A stretch of 64,000 nt of DNA, taken from NCBI GenBank assembly GCA_013214965.1, contig JABSRU010000004.1, positions 62,001-126,000 on the forward strand, written 5' to 3'. The translations under genes and the position numbers were made by a program. Shown one piece after another: positions 55,553 through 64,000 of this stretch. This DNA comes from Gammaproteobacteria bacterium (lineage in GTDB: Bacteria > Pseudomonadota > Gammaproteobacteria > Enterobacterales > Psychrobiaceae). Within the stretch, counting starts at the first letter, position 1; the number at the start of each line of letters is the position of its first letter. The notes beneath the pieces were generated by a model. The model searched no databases and was not told the DNA's origin. It saw only the letters and a list, made by a program, of their open reading frames with translations.

Positions 55553-57184
55553 ATGTTTATTAAACTAAATCTTAAATGGCCAGCTTTTAGCTGGCTTTTG
55601 TCATTATTGTTGTTCTTACCGCTGCTGGCAATTATTTGGCAGTCTTTTGGTGATGACCAAGATATCTTTTCCCATCTGTGGCAAACCGTGTTGCCAGACT
55701 ATCTCCTCAATACTTTGTTGGTCGTGACGGGGGTTGCACTTTCCTCCATGCTGATTGGTGTACCGCTAGCTTGGCTCATTGCGATGTGTCAGTTTCCGAT
55801 GCGTGGCTTTTTTGTCTGGGCTTTGTTGTTGCCGTTAGCCATGCCGTCCTATGTTGTTGCTTATGTCTATACCGATCTGTTGGAGTATGCCGGGCCGGTG
55901 CAAACATGGCTGCGAGCAAGCTTTGGTTGGCACGGCGCCATGGATTATCAATTTTTTGAAGTGCGCTCGGTCACTGGCGCTATTGTGATGTTGACGCTGG
56001 TATTATTTCCCTATGTCTATTTATTGGCTCGTACTGCTTTTTTAGAGCAAGCGAATTCATTATTGCAATCGGCTCGGATGCTCGGTTGCACGCCGTGGCA
56101 GAGTTTTACGCGAGTGTCACTGCCGTTGGCACGTCCGGCGATTGCCGTCGCTACGTCGTTAGTTGCGATGGAATCCTTAGCGGATTTTGCCGTGGTCAAT
56201 TATTTCTCAGTGCCCACTTTAACCACCGCTGTTTATGATACGTGGTTAGGGTATGGCAGCTTAGCGGCCGCTGCTCGCTTGTCATCTTTAATGATTGCGG
56301 TGTTGTTTGTGCTCATTAGCATTGAGCGGCTCGGGCGTAATCGTCAACAGCATTATCAAAAAACCACGGGACAGGAACATAAAGATCGCTTTCAACTACG
56401 CGGTGGTAAAAGCGTGGCAGCGGTATTATTTTGTGGACTGATTTTTGGGGTCGCTTTCCTATTGCCATTCATTACGTTGATTGATTTAGCGATATCTTAT
56501 TTCGATGTCTCATGGAATGATCAGTTTATAGCATATACCTACAATAGCTTGATGTTAGCGACGATAGTGAGTGTTATCTGTATCGTGATTGGGGTGTTAC
56601 TAACTTATTTTAAGCGTTTATCTAATCAACGTTTCAGTCATGTTCCAGCCAAAATTTCGACCACGGGTTATGCCTTACCTGGCACGGTGTTAGCGATCGG
56701 GGTATTGATTCCTTTAACCTTTATTGATTTGAGAATTAACGATTTGATGGCTTGGTTGAATTTAGAGGAACCGGGTTTAATTCTATCTGGGACGTTGTTT
56801 GCCATTGTTGTTGGTTATGTGGTGCGATTTGTGGCCATCGCAATTGGCGCGGTTGAGTCGAGTTTAAACAAAATCACGCCATCGATTGATATGGTGAGCA
56901 CGACATTGGGTCTATCGCCACTAAAGATGTTACTTAAAATTCATTTACCTTTAGTCAGGAAAGGCTGTTTTGCGGCGGCTTTGCTGGTATTTATTGAATC
57001 AATGAAAGAGTTACCGGCGGCCTTATTATTACGACCGTTTGGCTTTGAAACATTAGCGACCTATGTTTATCAATATGTGTCTGATGAACAACTTGAGCAT
57101 GGCGCATTAGCGGCTATTGTTATCGTGGTGGTCGGGCTTATTCCCTTAATATTTTTAAATCGTTCTTTGGAGCAACAGCATTAA
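55553..57184 (+). CDS. fbpB: Ferric iron ABC transporter, permease
   Basis: 543 residues, a fused two-domain permease with about 12 helices. Each half has an EAA loop: SARMLGCTPWQSFTRVSLPLARPAI (about 170-195) and STTLGLSPLKMLLKIHLPLVR (about 460-480). It moves Fe3+ across the inner membrane with FbpC. It is separated from fbpA by 50 bp and from fbpC by 1 bp. Confidence 0.93.
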   Translation: MFIKLNLKWPAFSWLLSLLLFLPLLAIIWQSFGDDQDIFSHLWQTVLPDYLLNTLLVVTGVALSSMLIGVPLAWLIAMCQFPMRGFFVWALLLPLAMPSYVVAYVYTDLLEYAGPVQTWLRASFGWHGAMDYQFFEVRSVTGAIVMLTLVLFPYVYLLARTAFLEQANSLLQSARMLGCTPWQSFTRVSLPLARPAIAVATSLVAMESLADFAVVNYFSVPTLTTAVYDTWLGYGSLAAAARLSSLMIAVLFVLISIERLGRNRQQHYQKTTGQEHKDRFQLRGGKSVAAVLFCGLIFGVAFLLPFITLIDLAISYFDVSWNDQFIAYTYNSLMLATIVSVICIVIGVLLTYFKRLSNQRFSHVPAKISTTGYALPGTVLAIGVLIPLTFIDLRINDLMAWLNLEEPGLILSGTLFAIVVGYVVRFVAIAIGAVESSLNKITPSIDMVSTTLGLSPLKMLLKIHLPLVRKGCFAAALLVFIESMKELPAALLLRPFGFETLATYVYQYVSDEQLEHGALAAIVIVVVGLIPLIFLNRSLEQQH

Positions 57185-57185
57185 G

Positions 57186-58220
57186 ATGACAACGTTAGCG
57201 ATTGAGAATTTAGTCTGTCAATATGATGGAAAACCGGTTATTTCAGATTTATCACTGTGTTTAAAAAGCAATGAAATTGTGGCGTTACTAGGTCCTAGTG
57301 GTTGCGGTAAAACAACCTTACTGAGAGCGATTGCTGGCCTACAGGCGGTGACGCAGGGCTCGATAACCATGGGCGATACGTTGGTTAGTAGCAGTAAAGT
57401 GATGATTGGGAGTGAAAAGCGTCATATCGGGATGATTTTTCAAGATTATGCGTTATTTCCCCATTTAACCGTGGCACAAAATGTTGGTTTTGGGATTAGT
57501 CGTCGCAGTAAAATTGAACAACAAGAGCAGGTCGAACAAATGCTTAAGTTGGTTAAATTGGAGCCATTTAGCGAGCGCTTCCCCCATGAATTATCTGGCG
57601 GACAGCAACAGCGAGTCGCCATTGCGCGTGCTTTAGCCTATCAGCCTAACATTATGTTACTCGATGAACCCTTTTCAAATATCGATAGTCAATCACGTTT
57701 AAGTATTATGATGGAAATTCGTGGCATCTTAAAACAACAACAAGTGCCGGCGGTGTTTGTTACTCATAGCAAGGATGAAGCCTTTGCTTTTGCCGATAAA
57801 TTGGCAATTTTCAACCAAGGTAAAATTGAACAGATTGGCAGTGCACAAGATCTCTATTTACGTCCAAAGAGCCCTTATGTCGCCAGTTTTATGGGTAAGG
57901 CTAATTTTGTTGATATTATCGGGGTGGATCAGCAGTGTGTGACCACCGCCATTGGTAAAATTGACTTATTGCCACAAGATTTAGTGATTAATCTGCCGAG
58001 TCAAATAATGTTACGGCCTGAACAGCTGAAGCTCACTGCAGATGCAAGTAGTCACTTTTATGTTGAACATTGTTTCTTCGGTGGCAGCCATTGGGTTTAT
58101 CAAATTAAAGATCACCAGCGTCCTAGTTTAGTGTTAGAAGTGCACCATCGTGAACATTTCGAGCTAAACACTGCCGTTGCAATAACGATTGGGGCACATC
58201 CGTTGGTTATATTTAACTAA
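57186..58220 (+). CDS. fbpC: Ferric iron ABC transporter, ATP-binding protein
   Basis: 344 residues: Walker A GPSGCGKTTLL (about 36-46), Q-loop GMIFQDYALFPH, signature LSGGQQQRVAIARALA (about 137-152), Walker B IMLLDEPFSNID, then a TOBE-like C-terminal domain. It powers FbpB. The same transcript may continue into the Dyp peroxidase gene after 68 bp. Confidence 0.93.
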   Translation: MTTLAIENLVCQYDGKPVISDLSLCLKSNEIVALLGPSGCGKTTLLRAIAGLQAVTQGSITMGDTLVSSSKVMIGSEKRHIGMIFQDYALFPHLTVAQNVGFGISRRSKIEQQEQVEQMLKLVKLEPFSERFPHELSGGQQQRVAIARALAYQPNIMLLDEPFSNIDSQSRLSIMMEIRGILKQQQVPAVFVTHSKDEAFAFADKLAIFNQGKIEQIGSAQDLYLRPKSPYVASFMGKANFVDIIGVDQQCVTTAIGKIDLLPQDLVINLPSQIMLRPEQLKLTADASSHFYVEHCFFGGSHWVYQIKDHQRPSLVLEVHHREHFELNTAVAITIGAHPLVIFN

Positions 58221-58244
58221 ACTTATGTTTTAATTGATGTAGAC

Positions 58245-58261
58245 TAATCTAAATTAGATTA
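58245..58261. promoter_or_regulatory. 17-bp perfect palindrome before the Dyp peroxidase gene
   Basis: TAATCTAAATTAGATTA, 8-bp arms around a central A, 27 bp before the GTG start. It may be an operator for independent control of the peroxidase. It does not fit the Fur or OxyR consensus. Confidence 0.5.
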
Positions 58262-58288
58262 AGTATTGTCGAAGAATTGGAGTGAAAT

Positions 58289-59206
58289 GTGGCAAGGGAA
58301 CAAGCAGGTGTTTGTGCTGAAGGTAATTTACATGGGTTATATTTGTTGTTCGACTGCCATGAAGGTAGTGAAGCAGCTATTCGTTCACAATTAGCAGAGA
58401 TATCCCATTATTTAGATGAAGCCAGTGAGCAATATTGTGAAGTTGCTTTTTCAGGGTTTATTGCCATTGGTGCCAATTATTGGTCGCAACTATACGGCGA
58501 TACCGGACCCGCGTTATTGCGTCCATTCCCTTCATTGGGCTGCGACGATCGTCATGCGCCCGCGAATCCCTATGACTTATTCATTCATATTCGGTGTGAT
58601 CGTGCGGACATTAATCATTTAGTTGGCAATGAAATTTGTCTAATGCTGGAAGATTTAGCGACGATAGTCGAGCAGGTTAATGGTTTTCGTTATCTCGATA
58701 GTCGTGATTTAACTGGCTTTGTCGATGGTACTGAAAATCCGAAAGGTATTCATCGCCAAAAAGTGGCATTAGTGGGTGAAGAGGACAGTGAATTTCGAGG
58801 TGGCAGTTACATTCACATTCAGCGTTATCGTCATGATTTAAAAAAATGGAATCAACTGAAAGTTAAAAATCAGGAAGACATTATCGGGCGCACCAAAGAA
58901 GATAATCAGGAATACACCTCGTTTAACAAGCCTAAAACCTCACATATTCGTCGTGCTGCAATTAAAGATGGCAATGGTAAATCATTGGAAATTTTACGTC
59001 AATCGATGCCCTATGGCGATATGCAAGAACAAGGGTTGTTTTTTATTTCCTGTTGTTCGACCCCGAATAATTTTGAATTGATGCTGCAAAGCATGATAAT
59101 GAGTGATCATAAAGGACATTATGATCACTTACTCGATTTTACTCAGGCAATCTCAGGCGCCGCATTTTTCGCACCTTCGATGACCTTTTTAGCGCATCAT
59201 GCTTAG
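58289..59206 (+). CDS. Dyp-type heme peroxidase
   Basis: 305 residues, class B (YfeX-like) length. The diagnostic GXXDG motif is present in GFVDGTENP (about 149-157). The proximal heme His would be the one in RYRHDLKKW or the later conserved His, and the distal Arg is in SHIRRA. It oxidises porphyrins or dyes with H2O2; YfeX-like proteins are linked to heme metabolism. The start is a GTG with GGAG upstream. The position behind fbpABC suggests a role in iron supply or in removing peroxide, which the sarcosine oxidases of this genome produce. Confidence 0.9.
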   Translation: MAREQAGVCAEGNLHGLYLLFDCHEGSEAAIRSQLAEISHYLDEASEQYCEVAFSGFIAIGANYWSQLYGDTGPALLRPFPSLGCDDRHAPANPYDLFIHIRCDRADINHLVGNEICLMLEDLATIVEQVNGFRYLDSRDLTGFVDGTENPKGIHRQKVALVGEEDSEFRGGSYIHIQRYRHDLKKWNQLKVKNQEDIIGRTKEDNQEYTSFNKPKTSHIRRAAIKDGNGKSLEILRQSMPYGDMQEQGLFFISCCSTPNNFELMLQSMIMSDHKGHYDHLLDFTQAISGAAFFAPSMTFLAHHA

Positions 59207-59209
59207 GCC

Positions 59210-59680
59210 CTAAAGGTTAACATTAAATAATTCTTTAATGGTGTTGAGCGCTTTATCGATATCGGTCACTTTCGCTGGTGCTATAAAAATGGTGTCGTCA
59301 CCAGCGATAGTACCGAGAATGCCTTCGGCCTTACCGATAGAGTCGAGTAAGCGGGCAATTAATTGCGCGGCGCCAGGGCTGGTACGAATGACAATTAAAC
59401 TGTCATTGTGATCAAGGTCGATCACTAAGTTTTTGAGTGGGCTGCTAGTATTTGGCACCCCCATTTCCGCGGGCAAACAATATACCATTTCGTGTTTGGC
59501 GTTCCGGGTTCTGACCGCGCCAAATTTACTGAGCATTCGTGATACTTTCGATTGATTGATATTTTCAAAACCATCGTGCTGTAATGCAGTGACAATGTCA
59601 CCTTGAGAGCCAAATCGCTCTTCTTTTAATAATGACTTAAACGCTTTGATTAACTCGTCTTGTTTATGATTCGTTTTCAT
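59210..59680 (-). CDS. argR: Arginine repressor ArgR
   Basis: 156 residues, the E. coli ArgR length. N-terminal winged helix with [21 protein letters not shown] (about 42-62) and C-terminal arginine-binding hexamer domain with [15 protein letters not shown] and [13 protein letters not shown]. It represses arginine biosynthesis genes when bound to arginine. The ATG at 59680 aligns with family starts; one three codons earlier is also in frame. It is divergent from mdh, as in E. coli, across a region holding tandem ARG-like boxes. It converges on the Dyp gene with 3 bp between the stops. Confidence 0.95.
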   Translation of the reverse strand: MKTNHKQDELIKAFKSLLKEERFGSQGDIVTALQHDGFENINQSKVSRMLSKFGAVRTRNAKHEMVYCLPAEMGVPNTSSPLKNLVIDLDHNDSLIVIRTSPGAAQLIARLLDSIGKAEGILGTIAGDDTIFIAPAKVTDIDKALNTIKELFNVNL

Positions 59681-59733
59681 TATATCCATCTTTTATTGTT
59701 GTTTTAATTACATATTCGATTCGTCTGAGTATA

Positions 59734-59772
59734 TATGCACTATTTTGCATAAAAATTGATGAAAATTCAATT
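59734..59772. promoter_or_regulatory. Tandem ARG-like boxes upstream of argR
   Basis: Two 18-bp sites, TATGCACTATTTTGCATA (59734-59751) and ATTGATGAAAATTCAATT (59755-59772), 3 bp apart. They match the ARG box WNTGAATWWWWATTCANW at about 14 and 13 positions (counting N). Paired boxes 2-3 bp apart are the standard ArgR operator, consistent with autoregulation. Remainder of the 59690-60027 gap: a possible mdh -10 TATACT at 59871. Confidence 0.55.
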
Positions 59773-60027
59773 TATATTGTGTTTTTTGAATAAATAAAGC
59801 GTAGGTGGAGATTTAGTTAAATTATTGTGATTATTGCGCAACTCGATACCTAGTTAATCACAAAATAAGGTATACTCAGTGCGCAAATTATGAGGGGTAA
59901 CTGTCAATATTTCATTGTTATGGATTTAGGATCTGCTTTAGTCGGCTAGTAAGTCTGCACATTAACAATTAAAGTATCGGTAAGTAATTATCACCATATT
60001 CTATTTTAATCTCTGAGGGAGAACGTT

Positions 60028-60966
60028 ATGAAAGTTGCAGTATTAGGCGCAGCTGGCGGTATCGGCCAGGCACTAGGTTTATTATTAAAGACACAACTAC
60101 CTGCGGGTTCAGAATTATCATTATATGATATCGCACCGGTAACTCCAGGTGTCGCTGCAGATCTTAGCCACATCCCAACTGACGTAAAAGTAACAGGTTT
60201 TGCAGGTCAAGACTCTTCACCAGCACTTGAAGGCGCTGATGTTGTATTAATTTCTGCTGGTGTTGCACGTAAGCCTGGCATGGATCGTTCTGATCTGTTC
60301 AACATTAATGCTGGTATCGTTAAGAACCTAGTCAGCGTTTGTGCTGATGTCTGTCCAAAAGCGTTAATCGGCATTATCACTAATCCTGTTAACACCACAG
60401 TAGCCATTGCTGCTGAAGTATTAAAAGAGAAAGGTGTTTATGATCCTGCTCGTTTATTCGGTGTTACTACACTAGACATTATTCGCTCAAACACTTTTGT
60501 TGCAGAAGCTAAAGGGTTAAACCCTAGCGACGTTAACGTTCCTGTTATCGGTGGACATTCTGGTGTGACTATTCTGCCATTGTTGTCGCAATCTGGTGTT
60601 GAATTCACAGCAGAAGAAACAGCAGCATTAACAACTCGAATCCAAAATGCTGGTACTGAAGTTGTTGAAGCAAAAGCGGGTGGCGGTTCAGCGACTTTAT
60701 CAATGGGTCAAGCAGCAGCACGTTTCGGTCTTTCTTTAGTTCGTGCATTAAACGGCGAAGAAAACGTAGTTGAGTGTACTTATGTTGAAGGTCCTGGCGA
60801 CCAAGCTCGCTTCTTCGCTCAACCGGTATTACTTGGTAAGAACGGCGTTGAAAAAGTACTTAGCTATGGCGATCTAACTGACTTTGAAACTGCTGCTTTA
60901 AACGGCGCATTAGATACATTAAAAAGCGACATTACTTTAGGTGAAGAGTTTATTAACGCAAAATAA
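60028..60966 (+). CDS. mdh: Malate dehydrogenase
   Basis: 312 residues, identical in length to E. coli Mdh. NAD motif [19 protein letters not shown] (2-20), substrate Arg in [11 protein letters not shown] (about 80-90) and catalytic His in [13 protein letters not shown] (about 173-185). It oxidises malate to oxaloacetate in the TCA cycle. Codon use is strongly biased, as expected for a highly expressed gene. GAGGGAGAA precedes the ATG; a perfect terminator follows. Confidence 0.98.
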   Translation: MKVAVLGAAGGIGQALGLLLKTQLPAGSELSLYDIAPVTPGVAADLSHIPTDVKVTGFAGQDSSPALEGADVVLISAGVARKPGMDRSDLFNINAGIVKNLVSVCADVCPKALIGIITNPVNTTVAIAAEVLKEKGVYDPARLFGVTTLDIIRSNTFVAEAKGLNPSDVNVPVIGGHSGVTILPLLSQSGVEFTAEETAALTTRIQNAGTEVVEAKAGGGSATLSMGQAAARFGLSLVRALNGEENVVECTYVEGPGDQARFFAQPVLLGKNGVEKVLSYGDLTDFETAALNGALDTLKSDITLGEEFINAK

Positions 60967-61002
60967 TAACGCGTTGCTGTAAACTTTTTTACTTTAAAAT
61001 GA

Positions 61003-61037
61003 AAGCACCCAACATGAAAATGTTGGGTGCTTTTTTG
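61003..61037 (+). terminator. Terminator after mdh
   Basis: Perfect arms AAGCACCCAACAT / (A)TGTTGGGTGCTT with a short A-rich loop and TTTTTTG. 36 bp beyond the mdh stop. Confidence 0.92.
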
Positions 61038-61261
61038 TGTTGGATGCTAAATTTAAACAATAACTCGGATTTTTTAATAATCCGTTAGCTTTTTTTAATA
61101 ATTGAATAAGCATTTTTTTCTATATTGTTTATAAATAAAGAAGACATACCAAAAGGTTAACAATTACGAAGTATTGATTGATGAAATATTAGATTTTAAA
61201 TAATTTTAACCGTGTTGGTATTACAAAATAATAAGAATGTATAGCAATAAAGGGGAAACAA

Positions 61262-63844
61262 ATGCTTTTTAATCGTAAAAAAACATTAATCACAAAAGTG
61301 ATTCTGTCGGTAATGTCATTAACGCCTTGTTATATTTATGCCGCAGAAAAACCGATAAATAATGATGAGAACGAGATTGAAGTCGTGGTCATTACTGCGC
61401 AAAAACGGGTGCAAAACATCTTAAAGGTCCCGATAACTGTGGGTACAGTTTCCGATGATCAAATTGAAGAAAGTGGCTCGGTATTATTAAGCGAGATTGA
61501 CAAATTTATTCCTGGTTTTACTTATCAAGATGCGTCAATGACTCAAGGTGGCGTCTCCATGCGTGGGATCTCAAGCCCAAATATCAGTGTTGGTGGTGAC
61601 CCATCTTCAGCCACATTTTATGATGATATTTATATGCCCCGGGCGGCTCAAAATGTTTTATTTTCAGATATTGAGCGAATTGAAGTGCTCAAAGGACCAC
61701 AGGGAACGCTGTTTGGTCGAAATGCGGCGATGGGCGTGGTTAGTGTCGTGCCTAAGGCACCGATTTCAGATCAAGAGGGCTTTGTAAAAGCGACTTATGG
61801 CACGGATAACCTTGTTCGATTAGAGGGCATGGGCAACGTTGCGTTGTCGGAATCGGTCTTTATTCGCGCTAATATTTTAAGTACTAAACAAGATGGTTTT
61901 ATTGATAATGTCGCCAAGCCTAGCTGGAAATATGGTGGTAAGTTATGGGATCTTGGTGAAAAAAGTCATCGTGCCGCCAGAGTATCTTTGTTATGGGAGT
62001 TATCGGACCAAACTAGTTTTCAATTATCCTACGATTGGGATGACTTAGAACAAGGCCCACCAATGGCCGTTGGAGTGAGTAAATACGCTTATCAACAGGG
62101 CAACGATCCTTTTAATTCATCGGCAGAGAATGATGTTCGTGATGGCGTGGAGTCTCGGGATATGTCAGGAATTATTGCCAAAATAAACCATGATTTTGAT
62201 AACGAATGGTCATTGAAATATGTCGTTAGCCATCGTGAATGGCAAACTATTAATCGGGAAGACGACGATGGTACTGCCGATATCACGCGATATTTTTCCA
62301 CCTCAAATAATGAAAATTCCAATATTTTTTATACGGAGCTGCAAGCTAATTATTCCGGAGATAGTGTTAATACGGTGATGGGGTTTTCCTATTCGAAAGA
62401 GAAAGTGAAGCAAACAACGGAGTTGAACATTACGGCTGATGCCGCCGCACGGCTAATTACCGGTGAGTTAAATGGTTTTATTAAGTCTAATGTTGCTGAG
62501 AAATTGGCAGCAGCCATTGGTGGTAATACCGATGCCCATGCTGAGGCTGCATTTGGCCCTGGCGTTACTTTTGCGGGGGCGGTGAATAAAACCTTCCAAG
62601 ATAGTGGTTTTCCGTTGAATCATCTGTGGAATGCTGATGAGTGGGCCAACACCTTAAATGTGCTCGGTTATGGCGATGCCATTATGGCTGGAATTGGCCT
62701 ACCAGGCTCGCCACTAACGGGTCGAATTATTACCGCCAGTGGCGATGTCACCTATGATCTGGTTGCTAAAGAATTAGCGATGCCGGCTATTTTTGGCCCG
62801 AGTTATTCTGGCAAAATCTGGCGAGAGAGAATCGATAACACCGGTGAATTTACCAACTGGGGCATATATGCTGATATTGATTATGCGGTGACCGATAAGT
62901 GGAATGTGATTGGGGGTTTACGTTACTCAAAAGATACCAAGGATTTTTCGTGGTACATTCCAATCAATGACTTTGTTAAGTTGCGCCCAGGAGTGCCCAA
63001 TTTACTGTTTCAACCAGTCCAACTATCAGCCTCTGATAGTTGGAATGAAGTGACAGGCCGCTTGGTCACTAGTTATCAAATGACAGATAAGGATATGACT
63101 TTTATGTCATATTCTACGGGGTATAAGTCCGGTGGATTTGACTCCTTAACCCCAAGTACCCAATCTTTTGCTCCTGAAAATACCAGTAATATTGAAGTCG
63201 GGTATAAAGGAATTATTGGCGATAGTTTGGTGGCGAATTTTAGCGCCTATTATCTCGAACTTGAGAATTTACAACGCTCCGTTGACTCTAAATTACCAGG
63301 TAGTTCACAAGCTGTGCCAGTGATTATCAATGAAGACCGTAATATTTCTGGTCTTGAATTAGATTTAAGATGGTCAGCGACCGACAGTTTAAGGTTAGGA
63401 CTGGTGACCGAACTCCGATCAACTGAGTCTTTTACCCCTCAGTTTTATAATGCTGAAGGGACATTAATCGATGCTAAAGAAACGAAACAAAACGCATCAT
63501 TAAATTACACCGCGATGTTGGATTATATGCCGGACGTTGCTAATGGCATGATGAACCTTCATCTTGACTATGTGTTTATCGAAAATGTAAATGATAAAGA
63601 GCCAGGGTTGGAGTCGTACAAAAAAGCGATTCCTGCTTATTTTTATGACACTAAAAACCTCAGTGGTCGCCTATCTTGGACTAATAATAATGAAACGTTA
63701 GAGGTCGGGCTATGGGGCAAAAATTTACTCAATAAACGTCGAATGGTCAGCGTCGGTGGCTTGACCGCTGAAGTATTAGGCACACCGTTTGGGCAGGTTA
63801 ATCGTCCGCGTGAGTATGGAGTTGATTTCAAATACTTATTTTAA
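61262..63844 (+). CDS. TonB-dependent outer membrane receptor
   Basis: 860 residues. Signal peptide to about residue 28 (…LTPCYIYAAEK), TonB-box-like EVVVITAQKR (about 40-49), plug domain with RIEVLKGPQGTLFGRNAAMGVV (about 139-160), then a large barrel ending in DFKYLF with the terminal Phe. The pattern ITVGTVSDDQIEESGS and the ALNYTAMLDY-type late strands resemble the FecA-like/pesticin group found in sphingomonads and marine gammaproteobacteria. It imports a large ligand using TonB energy; no clear Fur box lies upstream, so the ligand may be a carbohydrate or other organic compound rather than a siderophore. Single gene with own terminator. Confidence 0.9.
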   Translation: MLFNRKKTLITKVILSVMSLTPCYIYAAEKPINNDENEIEVVVITAQKRVQNILKVPITVGTVSDDQIEESGSVLLSEIDKFIPGFTYQDASMTQGGVSMRGISSPNISVGGDPSSATFYDDIYMPRAAQNVLFSDIERIEVLKGPQGTLFGRNAAMGVVSVVPKAPISDQEGFVKATYGTDNLVRLEGMGNVALSESVFIRANILSTKQDGFIDNVAKPSWKYGGKLWDLGEKSHRAARVSLLWELSDQTSFQLSYDWDDLEQGPPMAVGVSKYAYQQGNDPFNSSAENDVRDGVESRDMSGIIAKINHDFDNEWSLKYVVSHREWQTINREDDDGTADITRYFSTSNNENSNIFYTELQANYSGDSVNTVMGFSYSKEKVKQTTELNITADAAARLITGELNGFIKSNVAEKLAAAIGGNTDAHAEAAFGPGVTFAGAVNKTFQDSGFPLNHLWNADEWANTLNVLGYGDAIMAGIGLPGSPLTGRIITASGDVTYDLVAKELAMPAIFGPSYSGKIWRERIDNTGEFTNWGIYADIDYAVTDKWNVIGGLRYSKDTKDFSWYIPINDFVKLRPGVPNLLFQPVQLSASDSWNEVTGRLVTSYQMTDKDMTFMSYSTGYKSGGFDSLTPSTQSFAPENTSNIEVGYKGIIGDSLVANFSAYYLELENLQRSVDSKLPGSSQAVPVIINEDRNISGLELDLRWSATDSLRLGLVTELRSTESFTPQFYNAEGTLIDAKETKQNASLNYTAMLDYMPDVANGMMNLHLDYVFIENVNDKEPGLESYKKAIPAYFYDTKNLSGRLSWTNNNETLEVGLWGKNLLNKRRMVSVGGLTAEVLGTPFGQVNRPREYGVDFKYLF

Positions 63845-63874
63845 TTGACTGAATATCTTAAAATTTCAGAGTCT

Positions 63875-63906
63875 AAATCCCGGTCAGAGTTATGCCGGGA
63901 TTTTTA
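63875..63906 (+). terminator. Terminator after the TonB-dependent receptor
   Basis: AAATCCCGG / CCGGGATTT stem with a 12-base loop, followed by TTTATA, about 30 bp behind the stop. Confidence 0.85.
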
Positions 63907-64000
63907 TATAGGAATTTTGGATCATGGATAAATGTAATTAATTAATATAAGTTAATAATCATTAATATTTTTCGGCTTGTTAGCAATGCATGATGCTTTA

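Noticed and set aside
61038-61261. Fur box upstream of the TonB-dependent receptor
   Set aside because: AT-rich stretches exist but none approaches the 19-bp consensus as well as the fbpA site does.
1-64000. CRISPR arrays, prophage, integrase or intact insertion sequences
   Set aside because: No regularly spaced repeats, transposase, integrase or phage structural genes were seen; the accessory part at 15-20 kb has only relics.

Overview
The window looks like chromosome of a marine, moderately AT-rich gammaproteobacterium of the Alteromonadales/Vibrionales type (Shewanella, Psychrobium or Moritella-like). The pointers are the rpsU-yqeY-dnaG-rpoD macromolecular-synthesis operon, a TorF-type porin, two BCCT osmolyte transporters, a TonB-dependent receptor, a type II secretion GspA/GspB protein and a QnrS-like pentapeptide protein. 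No rRNA, phage, intact insertion sequence or CRISPR array was seen. The genus is inferred from gene content by eye, not by search.

Layout. 1-1607: end of a BCCT transporter, a TorF-like porin and a MarR regulator. 1645-15111: a glycine-betaine catabolic region with porin, fdhA, purU, soxG-A-D-B, gbcB, divergent gbcA and a BCCT transporter. 15384-20230: accessory stretch with a Qnr homologue, two Nudix hydrolases, a pilin-like membrane protein, a DUF2007/zinc-ribbon protein, two decayed genes and an MFS transporter. 20321-36257: a second soxBDAG-purU set, now with glyA, then nhaC, a histidine kinase/binding protein/response regulator operon, a porin and sdaA. 36327-42412: folE, a three-gene polysaccharide export operon and two small unknown genes. 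42543-52197: housekeeping block (CAU tRNA, rpoD, dnaG, yqeY, rpsU, tsaD, plsY, folB, folK, uppP, cca). 52308-63844: fused gspA-gspB, Fur-like-controlled fbpABC, Dyp peroxidase, argR with tandem ARG-like boxes, mdh and a TonB-dependent receptor.

How the genes work together. BCCT carriers import betaine. GbcAB removes one methyl group to give dimethylglycine. SoxBDAG turns sarcosine into glycine, loading C1 units on tetrahydrofolate; FdhA and PurU dispose of formaldehyde and formyl-THF. GlyA makes serine and SdaA makes pyruvate. The step from dimethylglycine to sarcosine (dgcAB) is not in the window. The sox-purU block is present twice: one copy keeps fdhA, the other keeps glyA.

The most original observation is a ~40 bp element with three TTTACA half-sites at the same 10 and 22 bp spacings. 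It lies upstream of nhaC and, in the same orientation relative to the gene, upstream of the porin-sdaA pair, next to the response-regulator operon. It suggests a local regulon joining the two-component system, a Na+/H+-antiporter-family carrier, a porin and serine deaminase.
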